Source: Aquimonas sp964586455
Lineage (GTDB): Bacteria; Pseudomonadota; Gammaproteobacteria; Xanthomonadales; Xanthomonadaceae
NCBI GenBank assembly: GCA_964586455.1
Contig: CAZPHV010000015.1
Location: forward strand, 1 to 64,000
Direction: 5' to 3'
DNA: 64,000 nucleotides
Under the pieces are notes generated by a model that saw only the letters and a list, made by a program, of their open reading frames with translations, was not told where the DNA came from and ran no database searches. Positions 1 to 7,672 of the stretch are shown piece after piece. The translations under genes and the position numbers were made by a program. How positions within the stretch are numbered: the stretch's first letter is position 1; each line of letters starts with the position of its first letter.

Positions 1-204
1 AGGCTGACTCAATTGTGTAGCAGAACTTATTGGGTTTTTCGACAGGCTGCTAGAACCTTCGGCTGCTTTGGCTTTGCGCTCAGCGGGTGTCATCCCGCCG
101 AGCGCGTCATGGGGTCGTTCCTCGTTGTAGTCGAGCATCCACCACCAAGCCGCCTCGCGGACGTCGTCCAAGCGCGCGAACAGGTGCTGGTCCAGGACCT
201 CCTC
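1..204 (-). pseudogene. IS3-family transposase, C-terminal fragment
   Basis: Reading the minus strand from about 204 down to 1 gives the end of an integrase-core (rve) transposase. It contains the characteristic segment DYNEERPHDALGGMTPAER, the C-terminal glutamate helix region of IS3-type OrfB proteins. Upstream of position 204 the frame loses all resemblance to a transposase, so the first two thirds of the protein, with the catalytic aspartates, are missing. The stop codon lies beyond the left edge of the window. The break coincides with the start of repeat copy A. This is a dead remnant. IS3 is the best family match by eye; a related rve family such as IS481 is possible. Confidence 0.7.
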
Positions 205-370
205 ACGTCCCCGCCCGCCTGCAGTCTCTGGCTGGCCGACGGCGAACTGAGGCAACACGTCGAGCGTCTCGGCGGCGGCTGGGCTGCGGCCCACCTGTCC
301 GATCTGGCCGAACGTGCAGACGGTGAACGGTTGGCGCTGGGCAAGTAGTGCAACCCGCATCGGCCCGACG
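205..370. repeat. Intergenic repeat, copy A
   Basis: This is the first of three related segments, the others being at about 895-1110 and 9655-9875. Shared blocks include the start gcccgcctgca followed by tctctggctggc, then a block around cacgtcgagcg, and a GC-rich block around ggcggcggctggg. Copy A is shorter than B and C and abuts the truncated transposase. No open frame is conserved across all three copies, because copy C is frameshifted and has stops. The repeat is therefore treated as non-coding. Its class is unknown. Confidence 0.6.
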
Positions 371-454
371 CACAGGTGATCTCCGAGCTTCAGATCTGCC
401 TGTCTCCAAATCATTCTGTTTGATTCTCCGCTGTCGAATCGATAGTCTTTCTAC

Positions 455-468
455 GCGACAAATGTCGC
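455..468. promoter_or_regulatory. Perfect 14-bp palindrome upstream of a secreted-peptide gene
   Basis: The sequence gcgacaaatgtcgc reads the same on both strands. It lies 31 bp before the start codon of the gene at 500, a plausible operator position. No regulator can be assigned. The two paralogues at 9346 and 9981 have different upstream DNA and lack it. Confidence 0.25.
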
Positions 469-499
469 CCCTCAACCCACAGCACACACGAGGTTCAAC

Positions 500-760
500 A
501 TGCATCTTGCTATTCGTTCCGCGCTTGCAATTTCAGCATTCGCCTGCAGCATCGCCGCTTCTGCCCCTGCGGTGGCGTTTGAGTCTTTGGAGCTTGGCGT
601 TCCCATGTGTTCGGAAGACAACATCGGCGAGCACGCCGTAGTAACCGAGGTCCTCAACGGACAGGCGGTCCAGATCGTCCTTCTCTGTAACGGAACGGAC
701 TGGATCGAGGCGGTCTATCACACCAACCCGCAGATCGAGAACGACGGGCAGATTCCATAG
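500..760 (+). CDS. Small secreted two-cysteine protein, paralogue 1
   Basis: This gene encodes an 86-residue precursor with a clear Sec signal peptide: a charged start, an alanine-rich core to about residue 24, and probable cleavage after AVA near residue 26. The mature part is about 60 residues with two cysteines and the shared pattern P-x-C-x-E, then V-NGQ-x-VQIV, C-G, W, YHT-PQI-NDG. A single disulfide is likely. The start is fixed by the GAGG site 6-9 bases before ATG. Paralogues lie at 9346 and 9981, and this copy is the most divergent. The Mu-type transposon separates it from the others. I do not recognise the family. An exported binding or toxin-like peptide is conceivable, but nothing in the sequence decides it. 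Confidence 0.75.
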   Translation: MHLAIRSALAISAFACSIAASAPAVAFESLELGVPMCSEDNIGEHAVVTEVLNGQAVQIVLLCNGTDWIEAVYHTNPQIENDGQIP

Positions 761-894
761 CTCCTGCTGGCGTCGGGTGTCACGCTGACCATTGCGCATC
801 AAGCTGACGTATATCCGCGCGGGAGCCACCGTGGGCTCGACGTCAAGGTTGCACGCAGGCTTGCCGCATGTACCCCACCCACTTCGACACCCAC

Positions 895-1110
895 ACGCTC
901 GACAACCTCCCCACGCCCCTGCCCGCCTGCAACCTCTGGCTGGCAGATGGCGTTCTGAGGCAGCACGTCGAGCGCAATGGCGGCGGCTGGGCGGCGGCCC
1001 AGCTGTCCGACCTAGGCGAGCTTGCCGGTGGCGAGCTGTTTGAGCTTGGCGAGCAAGCGAACCTGCATCGGCCACGGCTGCGTGCTTTCGATCTCTACGG
1101 TCGATCGCAT
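895..1110. repeat. Intergenic repeat, copy B (disrupted at its right edge by the transposon)
   Basis: This copy matches copy C at 9655-9875 over most of its length. The match starts at the ctcgacaac/ctcgataat block, runs through the cctgcccgcc block, and continues to the block reading gcatcggccacggctgc followed by gtgctttcgat. The transposon inserted immediately after its end, at the tcgag target. The continuation is found beyond 9087, where the DNA again resembles the sequence following copy C (the ccgctcaccgcttgacgc block). The 134 bases between the gene at 500-760 and this repeat hold nothing I recognise. Confidence 0.6.
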
Positions 1111-1121
1111 CGAGTGTTGTC

Positions 1122-1165
1122 TGCACGCAGTGATATTGCACCCATGACGCAGAGAGATTGCACCC
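1122..1165 (+). repeat. Left-end transposase sites (two 22-bp repeats)
   Basis: Two head-to-tail 22-bp units (1122-1143 and 1144-1165) share an acgcag block and end in TTGCACCC. The same arrangement is present in reverse complement at the right end (9039-9082). In phage Mu, MuA binds 22-bp sites at each end, so these are the probable binding sites of the MuA-like transposase. Confidence 0.85.
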
Positions 1166-1614
1166 GAATTGGCCGGAAGAACCCGGAAGACGGCGGATGA
1201 TGCCGGATCGCCCGAACGCTAAGCGTGGCGCGGCTTTGGGCCTCTCCGGGGGCGCTGGCGGGCCTGCCGGCCCTCTGCCTGCCTCGGCTTCGGCCTAGCC
1301 GACGGGTGCGCGCTGTAAGGGGCGCAGAGAGCGCAGCGTTTAAGCCAATACAATCAACCCTCTAAGCGCGCTTCAAGGGCGCTTAAGCAGCCTCCTGCCG
1401 GCTCGGAACCGCGAAGCGAGAACCGCGAAGAAAATTGCGGCAGGCGCAATCTTGTTGCAGCCCACGCAACGCCACAGCGCGCCGTGCTCGCCCCGAGACC
1501 TGGGGCTCAGCCTCCGCCGCCCGAACTTTCGGAACTCGTTCGGTAGACACGGCGCGATTACTTCCGTTCCGATCTTCGGTCAGCGGCATCACTGCGCCGC
1601 GCCGGAGGTCCGAC
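1166..1614. other. Left subterminal non-coding region of the transposon
   Basis: No convincing gene lies here on either strand. It contains an inverted repeat around 1364-1386 (taagcgcgctt / gggcgctta), two direct copies of gaaccgcgaag (1406-1416 and 1420-1430), and a TACAAT hexamer at 1349-1354 that could be a -10 element with no good -35. This is where the operators and promoter of the element's operon are expected. No divergent repressor gene, as found in phage Mu, is visible. Confidence 0.4.
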
Positions 1615-1824
1615 ATGCCCACCAAGCCCCGCCGCATCCTGCGGCTCCCCGCCGTCAAGTATCGAACCGGCCTTAGCCGCTCCTGCCTGGACAGGATGGA
1701 ACAGCGCGGGGACTTCCCCCGCCGCATCAAGCTCGGCATGCACGCCGTGGGCTGGTTGGAATCTGAGGTGTCGCGCTGGATCGCCGTGCGCGCACGCACC
1801 CGCCGTTGGGGCGTGCACGCATGA
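1615..1824 (+). CDS. AlpA-like DNA-binding regulator
   Basis: This is a 69-residue protein with the AlpA/excisionase-type winged-helix layout: a leading RLPAVKYRTGLSRS helix-turn segment, then the conserved FPRRIKLG...VGWLESEV pattern and a basic tail. AlpA proteins act as small transcription activators or directionality factors in integrative elements. The ATG at 1615 is preferred over upstream starts because a GGAGG lies six bases before it, and a nearly identical leader precedes the transposase gene. It is the first gene of the operon and overlaps the next gene by ATGA. It probably controls early transcription of the element. Confidence 0.85.
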   Translation: MPTKPRRILRLPAVKYRTGLSRSCLDRMEQRGDFPRRIKLGMHAVGWLESEVSRWIAVRARTRRWGVHA

Positions 1825-2147
1825 GTTCCATGGAGCCGCGCCGTAGCGAACTTTTGGCCGACGTGGAGGACTGCGTCAGCGACCATCTGAAGCGGCAAGG
1901 CATCGAGGGCGCCGCGGCGGATGCCGCCGCTGCCGGGGTGGCTGACATGCTGGCCGACAACTGGGCCGGGCAGAACCTGGTGTTTCCTGGTGACTACGCG
2001 TTCAAGCGCGCCAAGCGCGACGCCGAGATACGCGAGCGCGCGAAGGCTGGAGAAAGCGTCGCCTCGCTCGCCAGAGCCTTCGGGCTCGGAGAGCGAGGCG
2101 TTCGCAAAGTCATCGAGCGGCAGAGCAAATCAAGGCGCCGTTCGTGA
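1821..2147 (+). CDS. Mor-family transcription activator
   Basis: This 108-residue protein matches the Mor/C activator family of Mu-like phages. It has an N-terminal helical part, then a segment resembling the family's GG-x-x-x-Y/F-P beta turn (here GQNLVFPGDYAFKRAKR), and a C-terminal helix-turn-helix (ESVASLARAFGLGERGVRKVIER). Mor binds DNA as a dimer and activates promoters that lack a good -35 box. Its start overlaps the alpA-like stop, and its stop overlaps the next GTG start. In Mu the target is the middle promoter. Here the target must be elsewhere, because no late genes exist. Confidence 0.85.
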   Translation: MSSMEPRRSELLADVEDCVSDHLKRQGIEGAAADAAAAGVADMLADNWAGQNLVFPGDYAFKRAKRDAEIRERAKAGESVASLARAFGLGERGVRKVIERQSKSRRRS

Positions 2148-2767
2148 GCGCGCTGGCAACCTTCCTTTTCGATTCGCCGGCTACCTTCCGCGATGAAGGT
2201 AAGGGCACCCATCAATCGGGGAGCGTCCGGGCCTTCCAGTGCTTTCGATCCGGCACACACACCGCCGCTGATGGCACCACAATCACATGCAGTGATTCTG
2301 ATCTGCAACAGATTGCGCGGGACTACAACCCCGCCGCATCGCCCGCGCCGCTATACATCGGGCATCCCAGCGACACGGGCCAAGCCAGCGTCTTAGGCAT
2401 CGTTCTGGGCCTGACAGTAGTTACGGAGAAGCTGTTTGCGCTCGCCGTCATGGCGCCGGAGCTGATAGCCGCCGTGAGGGCGCAAGAAATCCGGCATGTG
2501 TCCGCTTCGCTTCGGCTGGTGAGGACCAGCGACCGAAGCGCACCCGTGCGCTATCGCCTTGACCACATCGCCTTTCTCACGAGTCAGGCGCCAGCGGTCA
2601 AGGGCATGGCGCCGCTTTCCTTCGCTGCACCTGATCCCATTGCCGGTAGCGGTTCCGACCGCGACCGACTCTTCACCGCTGCGCTTGACCTGCAGGCCGT
2701 CTCGGGCCTGCCGTTCATCCATGCGGCCATTCTCGCCGAACAGGCACTTTCAGGAACTTCCCAATGA
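2144..2767 (+). CDS. Phage head-protease-like domain protein
   Basis: This is a 207-residue protein with a GTG start coupled to the Mor gene. Residues about 30-125 follow a pattern I know from prophage capsid protease/scaffold proteins: a short G-x-T-x-T strand, a D-L-Q-Q-I-A-x-x-Y-P helix, then a strand ending in IGHP, and later an (R)HVSASL segment. The remaining 80 residues are unremarkable. Full-length family members continue into a longer scaffold region, which is absent. No catalytic residues can be assigned with confidence. It may be a remnant of a phage ancestor or a domain put to another use. The family call rests on motif memory and is moderate. Confidence 0.5.
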   Translation: MSALATFLFDSPATFRDEGKGTHQSGSVRAFQCFRSGTHTAADGTTITCSDSDLQQIARDYNPAASPAPLYIGHPSDTGQASVLGIVLGLTVVTEKLFALAVMAPELIAAVRAQEIRHVSASLRLVRTSDRSAPVRYRLDHIAFLTSQAPAVKGMAPLSFAAPDPIAGSGSDRDRLFTAALDLQAVSGLPFIHAAILAEQALSGTSQ

Positions 2768-3447
2768 ACCTTGTTGCTTCGTTGAAATCACTTTTGCCCG
2801 CGCTCAGCAAGCAGGCAACCGAAACACGGCAGGCAATGGAAACCCTGCGGGAGCGGCGCACTGCGCTGCAGCAGGAACGCGACACCATCATGAAGGCGCC
2901 ACTCAGCCGCGAGGATTACGCGGAAGTGGTGTGTGCGGACATCGACCGCGCCGCCGCGCAGCGCGAAGAGCGCATGCGCAATGCCATTGCAGGCCGTGCC
3001 TTCGGGCGCCGACGCTACGCCACATTTCAGAGCGCAGTGGAGGTCGAGAAGGGGCGAATCGACATGTTCGGACCGCTCGGCGATCCCCTGCTTGAGTTCG
3101 ATTCGCGGAGCTGGCGCGACCCGCTCGACATCCCCACGGCTGTTTGGCTGTTCAAGGATGCCGTAAAGGACGCGGTGCGCGCGGCGATTCTGAGCATTGA
3201 GGCGTGGCCCGAAGTCGCGCCGCGCACGCTCGCCGAGCTGCGGACGCGTCTCGCTGAAATCGACGAAGAGCTTTCGCGCATCGATTCGGAGATGGCCGAA
3301 ATCAAGACCGTGGCGGAGCGCCTTGGCTTCGACCTGGAGGCCGATATCGCGCCGGAGATTGAAGACGCGCGCGCGAACCTGCTGGCCGCGGCGGACTCGG
3401 AACCCGTTCGGCCGGAGAAGAGGAAGCGGCCCGGCGTCGAGGGCTGA
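2764..3447 (+). CDS. Coiled-coil protein of unknown function
   Basis: This gene encodes 227 residues, rich in charged helices. One predicted coiled coil spans roughly residues 15-45, and another spans 150-200 with heptad-like leucines and glutamates. The middle has an aromatic globular stretch, and the tail is basic. It starts by ATGA overlap with the gene before and shares one base with the gene after, so it belongs to the same transcript. No family is recognised. In this position of related elements such proteins may assist DNA binding or assembly, but that is only a guess. Confidence 0.6.
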   Translation: MNLVASLKSLLPALSKQATETRQAMETLRERRTALQQERDTIMKAPLSREDYAEVVCADIDRAAAQREERMRNAIAGRAFGRRRYATFQSAVEVEKGRIDMFGPLGDPLLEFDSRSWRDPLDIPTAVWLFKDAVKDAVRAAILSIEAWPEVAPRTLAELRTRLAEIDEELSRIDSEMAEIKTVAERLGFDLEADIAPEIEDARANLLAAADSEPVRPEKRKRPGVEG

Positions 3448-3770
3448 TGCGGATGAACTCCGCGCACTCCTCAGACCGCACCGCCTTGCAGTGCTATGCC
3501 GGTGAACAATGCTGCGAGCACTGGCGCCACGCGCGCAGCTTCAAGCGCTGGCATCTGCTGGCTCAAGGCTCTGCGCTGTTGCTTGGCCCGTGCGTGTGCG
3601 TCGCGGTCGCCAGCGCTCTGCCTGTGCTGGCGCTGTCACTGGCGCTTTGTGCCACTGCGCTGGCGATTGCGGATGCTGTGTTCGGCTTTGAGCACGCGAG
3701 CCGCCAGCACGCACATGCCGCCTCGCTGTTCGCCGAAATGGCGAGCCCGCCCTTCTCGGCTGTCGTCTGA
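3447..3770 (+). CDS. Small membrane protein
   Basis: This is a 107-residue protein. Its start codon shares a base with the preceding stop (TGATG), which fixes the frame. After a cysteine- and histidine-rich N-terminus (about residues 10-30) come two adjacent hydrophobic stretches, roughly 38-57 and 59-78. They form a probable hairpin of two membrane helices. It ends the first part of the transposon operon, before a long non-coding stretch. No homologue is recognised. Confidence 0.5.
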   Translation: MRMNSAHSSDRTALQCYAGEQCCEHWRHARSFKRWHLLAQGSALLLGPCVCVAVASALPVLALSLALCATALAIADAVFGFEHASRQHAHAASLFAEMASPPFSAVV

Positions 3771-4190
3771 CATGGTGCCTTTGCACGCCGGCCCGCCAAC
3801 CCGCCCGGCGGCGCTCCCTGCGGGCCAACAGGGGTTGGCCTGGCCCGTGGAAGGATCGCGGCTTTCACCGCTACATCGGGGGCGGCACTCCCCGACCCGT
3901 AATTGCTCGCGATGGGACCGCAAGAAGTCGTGGCTTCAAGGGCGAGTGCAACGGGAGCAAAGGCCACGACCGGCGCCCGCTGCGCTCGCGAACGATAGCA
4001 GCTGCGTCAATCGACTGTCTCGGGTGCAAGCCCGGCGTGGGACTCCCTACAACCCCCACAAGCGATCCACCTTTCGGTGGCCTACGGCCGGGAGATTCAC
4101 CGTGTCATCCGGGCCTGCGGGCGCGAAGCGTATCAGCAGCCCGGATGCGGATGGCTTGACAGGTTTTGGAACCCGTCCCATCCTGAACTC

Positions 4191-4272
4191 GCTGCCGCCA
4201 AATCGGCAGCCGGGGGTGAGAGCCCGAAACACGAGGCGCACAAGCGCCCATCGCCCGATGCCGGCGCTTTTT
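4191..4272 (+). ncRNA. Candidate small RNA ending in an intrinsic terminator
   Basis: An 82-base segment opens with a perfect gctgccg/cggcagc hairpin, has a single-stranded middle, and closes with a terminator hairpin plus a T run. A TTGACA hexamer stands at 4156-4161. The -10 region about 17 bases later is poor, so promoter support is weak. It could equally be just the 3' end of the upstream transcript. Confidence 0.3.
4242..4272 (+). terminator. Intrinsic terminator within the transposon
   Basis: The outer stem aagcgcc/ggcgctt (4242-4248 with 4263-4269) is extended by an inner catcg/cgatg pairing and followed by a run of T. It would stop transcription coming from the alpA-mor half before the transposase half. 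Confidence 0.7.
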
Positions 4273-4381
4273 CTTCGCCCGCATCCCGGCGGGCGTGCAT
4301 GCCTGTCAGTTCTACGGCGGGCGGTGCGCGGGAGCCGCAAGGCTCGCCGGTCCTCGTGCCGGTCTCTCAACCGCGTACCGT

Positions 4382-4411
4382 CCGCCACCCCGTTTGAGAG
4401 CGGGGCGGCGG
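4382..4411 (+). promoter_or_regulatory. Leader hairpin before the second half of the operon
   Basis: Arms ccgcc-a-ccccg and cgggg-c-ggcgg pair with one mismatch around a tttgagag loop. The hairpin ends about 26 bases before the ATG at 4438 and leaves the GAGGA ribosome site free. It could be an attenuator or a transcript-stabilising leader, but no ligand-binding fold is recognised. Confidence 0.35.
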
Positions 4412-4437
4412 TCACTCGAAACCACGAGGACACCGCC

Positions 4438-4641
4438 ATGAACTGCACCCACGCTGCCGCCGCGCTCGCGGCCCTGCCTGCACACCTTCTTCTTCCCATC
4501 GAGGCCCCGCGCGCCGACTGGCCGGGCCTGCTGGATCACGCCGCCGCCGCGCTCGAAGGGCGATGCGTTTACGACTCGGAAACGCTCGCGCTGGAGCTGC
4601 GCGCGATTGCCGAAGCGATGCGCGCGGAGGTGCTGGCATGA
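4438..4641 (+). CDS. Small hypothetical protein of the transposon
   Basis: This gene encodes a 67-residue alanine- and leucine-rich protein, mostly helical and without a membrane segment. The start is supported by GAGGA eight bases upstream and by the stop, which overlaps the next gene as ATGA. It is the first gene after the non-coding stretch, in the block that leads to the transposase. I recognise no family. Confidence 0.55.
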   Translation: MNCTHAAAALAALPAHLLLPIEAPRADWPGLLDHAAAALEGRCVYDSETLALELRAIAEAMRAEVLA

Positions 4642-4934
4642 AGGCTATAGACATGCGCGAACTGGACTTGAAGCCGTTCCACTCGCAGGCCAACCGCAGC
4701 GACGTGCCGCTGTTCTTCGTCAACAAGGCCGCGCCCTGCGCCGCTCTGTATGAAGAGGCCACCATCCGCATTCAGCGCGCGCGGGAGCTGGCGGACTGCA
4801 TCGCCAGCGCCACGATTCAGAACGTGGACGGAAACGGCCTGACGGCCTTCGCGGCGGTCATCCACCATCTGTTGATCGAAGCGGAACAGTTGAACTATCT
4901 GGCATGCCAGCCCTACGGGCGGGGTGCCCAGTGA
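4638..4934 (+). CDS. DUF3077-like small protein
   Basis: This 98-residue protein contains a stretch reading PLFFVN...YEEATIRIQRARELADCIA...FAAVIHHLLIEAEQL. It resembles the helical DUF3077 proteins found in Pseudomonas genomes and prophages, which have a V-N-x-G/A start and two amphipathic helices. Function is unknown in that family. It is coupled at both ends by overlapping start and stop codons (ATGA and GTGA), so it is made together with its neighbours and with the transposase. Confidence 0.55.
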   Translation: MKAIDMRELDLKPFHSQANRSDVPLFFVNKAAPCAALYEEATIRIQRARELADCIASATIQNVDGNGLTAFAAVIHHLLIEAEQLNYLACQPYGRGAQ

Positions 4935-5377
4935 GCGCGCTGGCCCTGATGGCAGCCAACGTGCGTTGGTTCCTGCTGCTTGCCCTGGATCACACGCGGG
5001 GCATGGGCGCGCCCGAAGACCTGCTCTTGTGGGTGGTGCGCGCTGTCTATCCACACGCCACGCGGCACGATGTGCGCCCGGCCCTGGAGTATCTGGAAGC
5101 GCTCGCCCTGGTTGACCTGGTGTGTGTGGAACACCCGTGGCGGGCGACCTTGACCGATCGCGGTCGCGGGGTGTGCACCTATGCGATTGACTGCGGCGAG
5201 GGCATTGCGCGGCCGGTTCGGATGTTCGAGACCGGCGAACCGCTTCTAAACCCCCCGTGTCACGCCGTGCACACCACCTCGGAGGCGATCCGAGGTCACG
5301 CCGAATACCCACGGTGCGGGTCCGCCCCGGCGGGGCTCAGCGCGGCTCTCAGGAGGTCCGACAATGCCCGGGCCTGA
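4931..5377 (+). CDS. Winged-helix-like small protein before the transposase
   Basis: This is a 148-residue protein with a GTG start overlapping the previous stop. Residues about 5-70 (VRWFLLLALDHT...LLLWVVRAVYP...RHDVRPALEYLEALALVDL) follow the helix-helix-recognition helix-wing pattern. The same pattern is seen in small proteins of Mu-like phages that sit among the early or transposition genes. The last 60 residues are cysteine- and proline-containing and look disordered. Its final 14 bases overlap the transposase gene. A role as DNA-binding accessory or regulator is inferred only from the fold pattern. Confidence 0.55.
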   Translation: MSALALMAANVRWFLLLALDHTRGMGAPEDLLLWVVRAVYPHATRHDVRPALEYLEALALVDLVCVEHPWRATLTDRGRGVCTYAIDCGEGIARPVRMFETGEPLLNPPCHAVHTTSEAIRGHAEYPRCGSAPAGLSAALRRSDNARA

Positions 5378-7343
5378 CACCACTTACACGACTGCCGAAC
5401 TGGCCGAGCGCTTCCACTGCACAGTACGCGCCGTCCAACAGCGCTCGGCGGAGGAAGGCTGGCCCGCGCATGCCGACCCCGACCACCCGCAGCGGCGGTT
5501 GTACCGGCTCGCCGAACTGCCGGAACCGGTTCAAAAGCGGCTTATATATGAGGAATCCCTGCGCGAGCCAGCACCCACGCCGCCCGGCCCGGAAGAACTG
5601 GCCGATGGCGCGGCCGAGCTGGCGCGGTTCCAGCAGGCCACGCCCAAGGCGAAGGAAATCGCAGGGCATCGGCTGGGCGCTCTGCTGTGGGTTGAGCGCC
5701 TCGTCAACGAGGGCCGCAGCCTGACCGACGCCCGCCGTGCAGTCGCAGCGGATCTGCAGCGACAGGGGATGCCTGGTGCATCGGTCGATTCTTTGAAGCG
5801 CTGGGCAAGGGCCGTGGAACAGGTTCCGCGCAACCTATGGTTGTCAGCCCTGCTGCCAGCGAAGGCCGAGGGTAGCGCGCGCGTCGAAATCCCGGAGGCG
5901 CTGTGGAAGTTCTACCTCGGGTGCTACCTGACCCGAGCCAAGCCGACGCACGCAGACTGCTACAGGCGAACCGCCGAACTCGCCAAGCGTGAGCGGCTGC
6001 CAATGCCGAGCGAGGACACCTTCATTCGCCGGGTCAAGGCAGATATTCCGCACAGCGTGCAGGTTCTAGAGCGCGAGGGCGCCCAAGCCGCAGCCCGCCT
6101 TCTGTCGGCGCTGGAACGCGACGCCACTTGTTTTGAGGTCGGCGAAGCGGTCAACGGCGACGGCTTGAAGCTGGATCGCTTGTGGGTTTCCTTCAAGGGT
6201 CGCAAGCCGATCAACACCGCCACGCTGTGGGTTTGGCAGGACGTTCGTTCGCGGCGCGTCCTCGCCTGGAGACTGTCGGAGAGCGAGAACACCGATATGT
6301 TCCGGCTCGCAACACATGAGCTTGCGGGAATCTGCGCCCCGCGACACATCTACCTGGACAACACTCGCGTCGCGGCCAACAAGCTGATGACCAGCGGCGC
6401 GAAGAACCGCCACCGATTCAAGGAAGCCGAGGGTGATGCGCCGGGCCTGCTGTCAATGGTGTTCGGCGCGGAAGTGCACTTCACCAACCCGGACAAGGTG
6501 TTCGGAAACCCGGGTGCAAAGCCCATTGAACGGGCCTTTGGCGTGGGTGGATTGCACGAAGCCATTGCATGCAACCCCAGCATGAACGGGCGCGGTTTCA
6601 GCATGGCGACCGCAGTAGACGCCAGCGAGCTGGAACAGGTAGTGCGCGAAGAGATTGCCCGACACAACGCCCGCACCGGGCGCAGAGGTCGCGGCATCGC
6701 GGCCGGCAGCTTCGATGCGGAATGGGCAGCAGGTGTTCTGCGGTGCCCGCCGCAGCGGGTTCCCGAAGCGGCGCGCGCGCTGTTCCTGCGTTCGTTCGAG
6801 GTCCGAACCGTGTCGCGCGATGGAAGCATCACCATCAAGGCGGGGCGCAGCGACCTCGGCACCAATCGGTATTGGTCCAACGCCACCGCCGAACTCATCG
6901 GGCAGCGCGTCATGGTGTTCTTCGATCCTCAAGACCTCAGCGCAAGCGTGAGCGTCCACACCGAGAAGGGCGCTTACCTGTGCGACGCCGAGCGCATGGC
7001 GTCCGTTGCGTTCAATGACACCGAGGCAGCACGCGACCACGCGCGATTCAAGAAGCAACAGATGAAGGCGACGAAGCGTGCAGCCGAAGCGCTGGGCGTC
7101 ATGTCTGAGCTGGAACGCCGCGAGCTGTACAGCCAGTGCGAGCCGGATCAGCCGGCGCTGCCCGACTCGCGCGGGCCGACACGACTGCGACCGCAGGCGG
7201 GTCGCATTGCGAAGCAGACCGCCGAAGCTGCGGTGCCGCTACCGGGCATCGGAAACATCACCGAGTTCCTTGCGGACTCCTACGAGAAGACTGCGCGCGA
7301 GCGCGAGCCTTGGAAGTTCCCACCCAGCGGAGGCGAGAAATGA
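5364..7343 (+). CDS. MuA-like DDE transposase
   Basis: This 659-residue protein catalyses end cleavage and strand transfer of the element. Residues 8-35 form a MerR/MuA-type winged helix. The catalytic core has Asp266 (in VNGDG), Asp332 (in IYLDN) and Glu389 (in AKPIER). These positions are almost the same as Asp269, Asp336 and Glu392 of phage Mu MuA. After about residue 480 comes the beta-barrel-like and basic C-terminal part, and the last 80 residues would contact the MuB partner. The ATG follows AGGAGG at 5351-5356. All catalytic residues are present, so the enzyme looks functional. A TnsB or TniA relationship is possible at the superfamily level, but the length, the N-terminal domain and the 22-bp end sites favour MuA. 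Confidence 0.93.
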   Translation: MPGPDTTYTTAELAERFHCTVRAVQQRSAEEGWPAHADPDHPQRRLYRLAELPEPVQKRLIYEESLREPAPTPPGPEELADGAAELARFQQATPKAKEIAGHRLGALLWVERLVNEGRSLTDARRAVAADLQRQGMPGASVDSLKRWARAVEQVPRNLWLSALLPAKAEGSARVEIPEALWKFYLGCYLTRAKPTHADCYRRTAELAKRERLPMPSEDTFIRRVKADIPHSVQVLEREGAQAAARLLSALERDATCFEVGEAVNGDGLKLDRLWVSFKGRKPINTATLWVWQDVRSRRVLAWRLSESENTDMFRLATHELAGICAPRHIYLDNTRVAANKLMTSGAKNRHRFKEAEGDAPGLLSMVFGAEVHFTNPDKVFGNPGAKPIERAFGVGGLHEAIACNPSMNGRGFSMATAVDASELEQVVREEIARHNARTGRRGRGIAAGSFDAEWAAGVLRCPPQRVPEAARALFLRSFEVRTVSRDGSITIKAGRSDLGTNRYWSNATAELIGQRVMVFFDPQDLSASVSVHTEKGAYLCDAERMASVAFNDTEAARDHARFKKQQMKATKRAAEALGVMSELERRELYSQCEPDQPALPDSRGPTRLRPQAGRIAKQTAEAAVPLPGIGNITEFLADSYEKTAREREPWKFPPSGGEK

Positions 7344-7669
7344 GAAACCGAGACCACGATGCAAACGTGGACGTGGCGCGCGTGTTCGTCAACGCGATGC
7401 GCCAAGCAGTTCAGCGGATCAACGCCGGCCGCTTCCTGGTGGGCACTTCCCCAGAGTTCAAGCGCGGCGCTGTGGAAATCCTGCAGAGCTTCATCAATGG
7501 CGGCGTTTCGTTCTTCCTGGACTCACCACCGCCGCTCCCCCGCGATCCGAAATCGCCAAGGCCAGCCATTCACCTGGTCGTGGACAACACCAGAAAGAAG
7601 AAGCCCCGCGCCGGTAGCCGCCGACGCGGGGCAAAGCAGCCGCAGCAACCACCGCAGCCGGAGAAATGA
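7340..7669 (+). CDS. Small basic-tailed protein between transposase and MuB
   Basis: The 109-residue product is helical over about residues 8-60 and then has a strongly basic tail of Lys, Arg, Gln and Pro typical of nucleic-acid contact. It starts in an ATGA overlap with the transposase stop and ends three bases before the MuB-like start. No family is recognised. Its place between the two transposition genes suggests an accessory role in transposition. Confidence 0.6.
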   Translation: MRNRDHDANVDVARVFVNAMRQAVQRINAGRFLVGTSPEFKRGAVEILQSFINGGVSFFLDSPPPLPRDPKSPRPAIHLVVDNTRKKKPRAGSRRRGAKQPQQPPQPEK

Positions 7670-7672
7670 TAG

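Larger units (their letters stand above)
3771..4437 (+). other. Non-coding stretch inside the transposon operon
   Basis: These 667 bases separate the two halves of the element's operon. One frame stays open through it, but the predicted protein is arginine- and proline-rich low-complexity sequence with no family resemblance. Visible structure includes a ccacc/ggtgg hairpin at 4067-4080, a 7-bp hairpin at 4191-4210, a strong intrinsic terminator at 4242-4272, a hairpin near 4275-4293 and a leader hairpin at 4382-4411. The density of stems suggests RNA function or regulation. Confidence 0.5.

Noticed and set aside
205..1110. Repeats A and B as protein-coding (both translate to a similar peptide in one frame)
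   Set aside because: Copy C has an insertion and stops in that frame, there is no ribosome site, and shared DNA blocks explain the similarity.
3496..4641. A 381-codon open frame running through the non-coding stretch of the transposon
   Set aside because: Only its last 67 codons (4438-4641) look like protein and have a ribosome site. The earlier part overlaps another gene and translates to arginine- and proline-rich low-complexity sequence.
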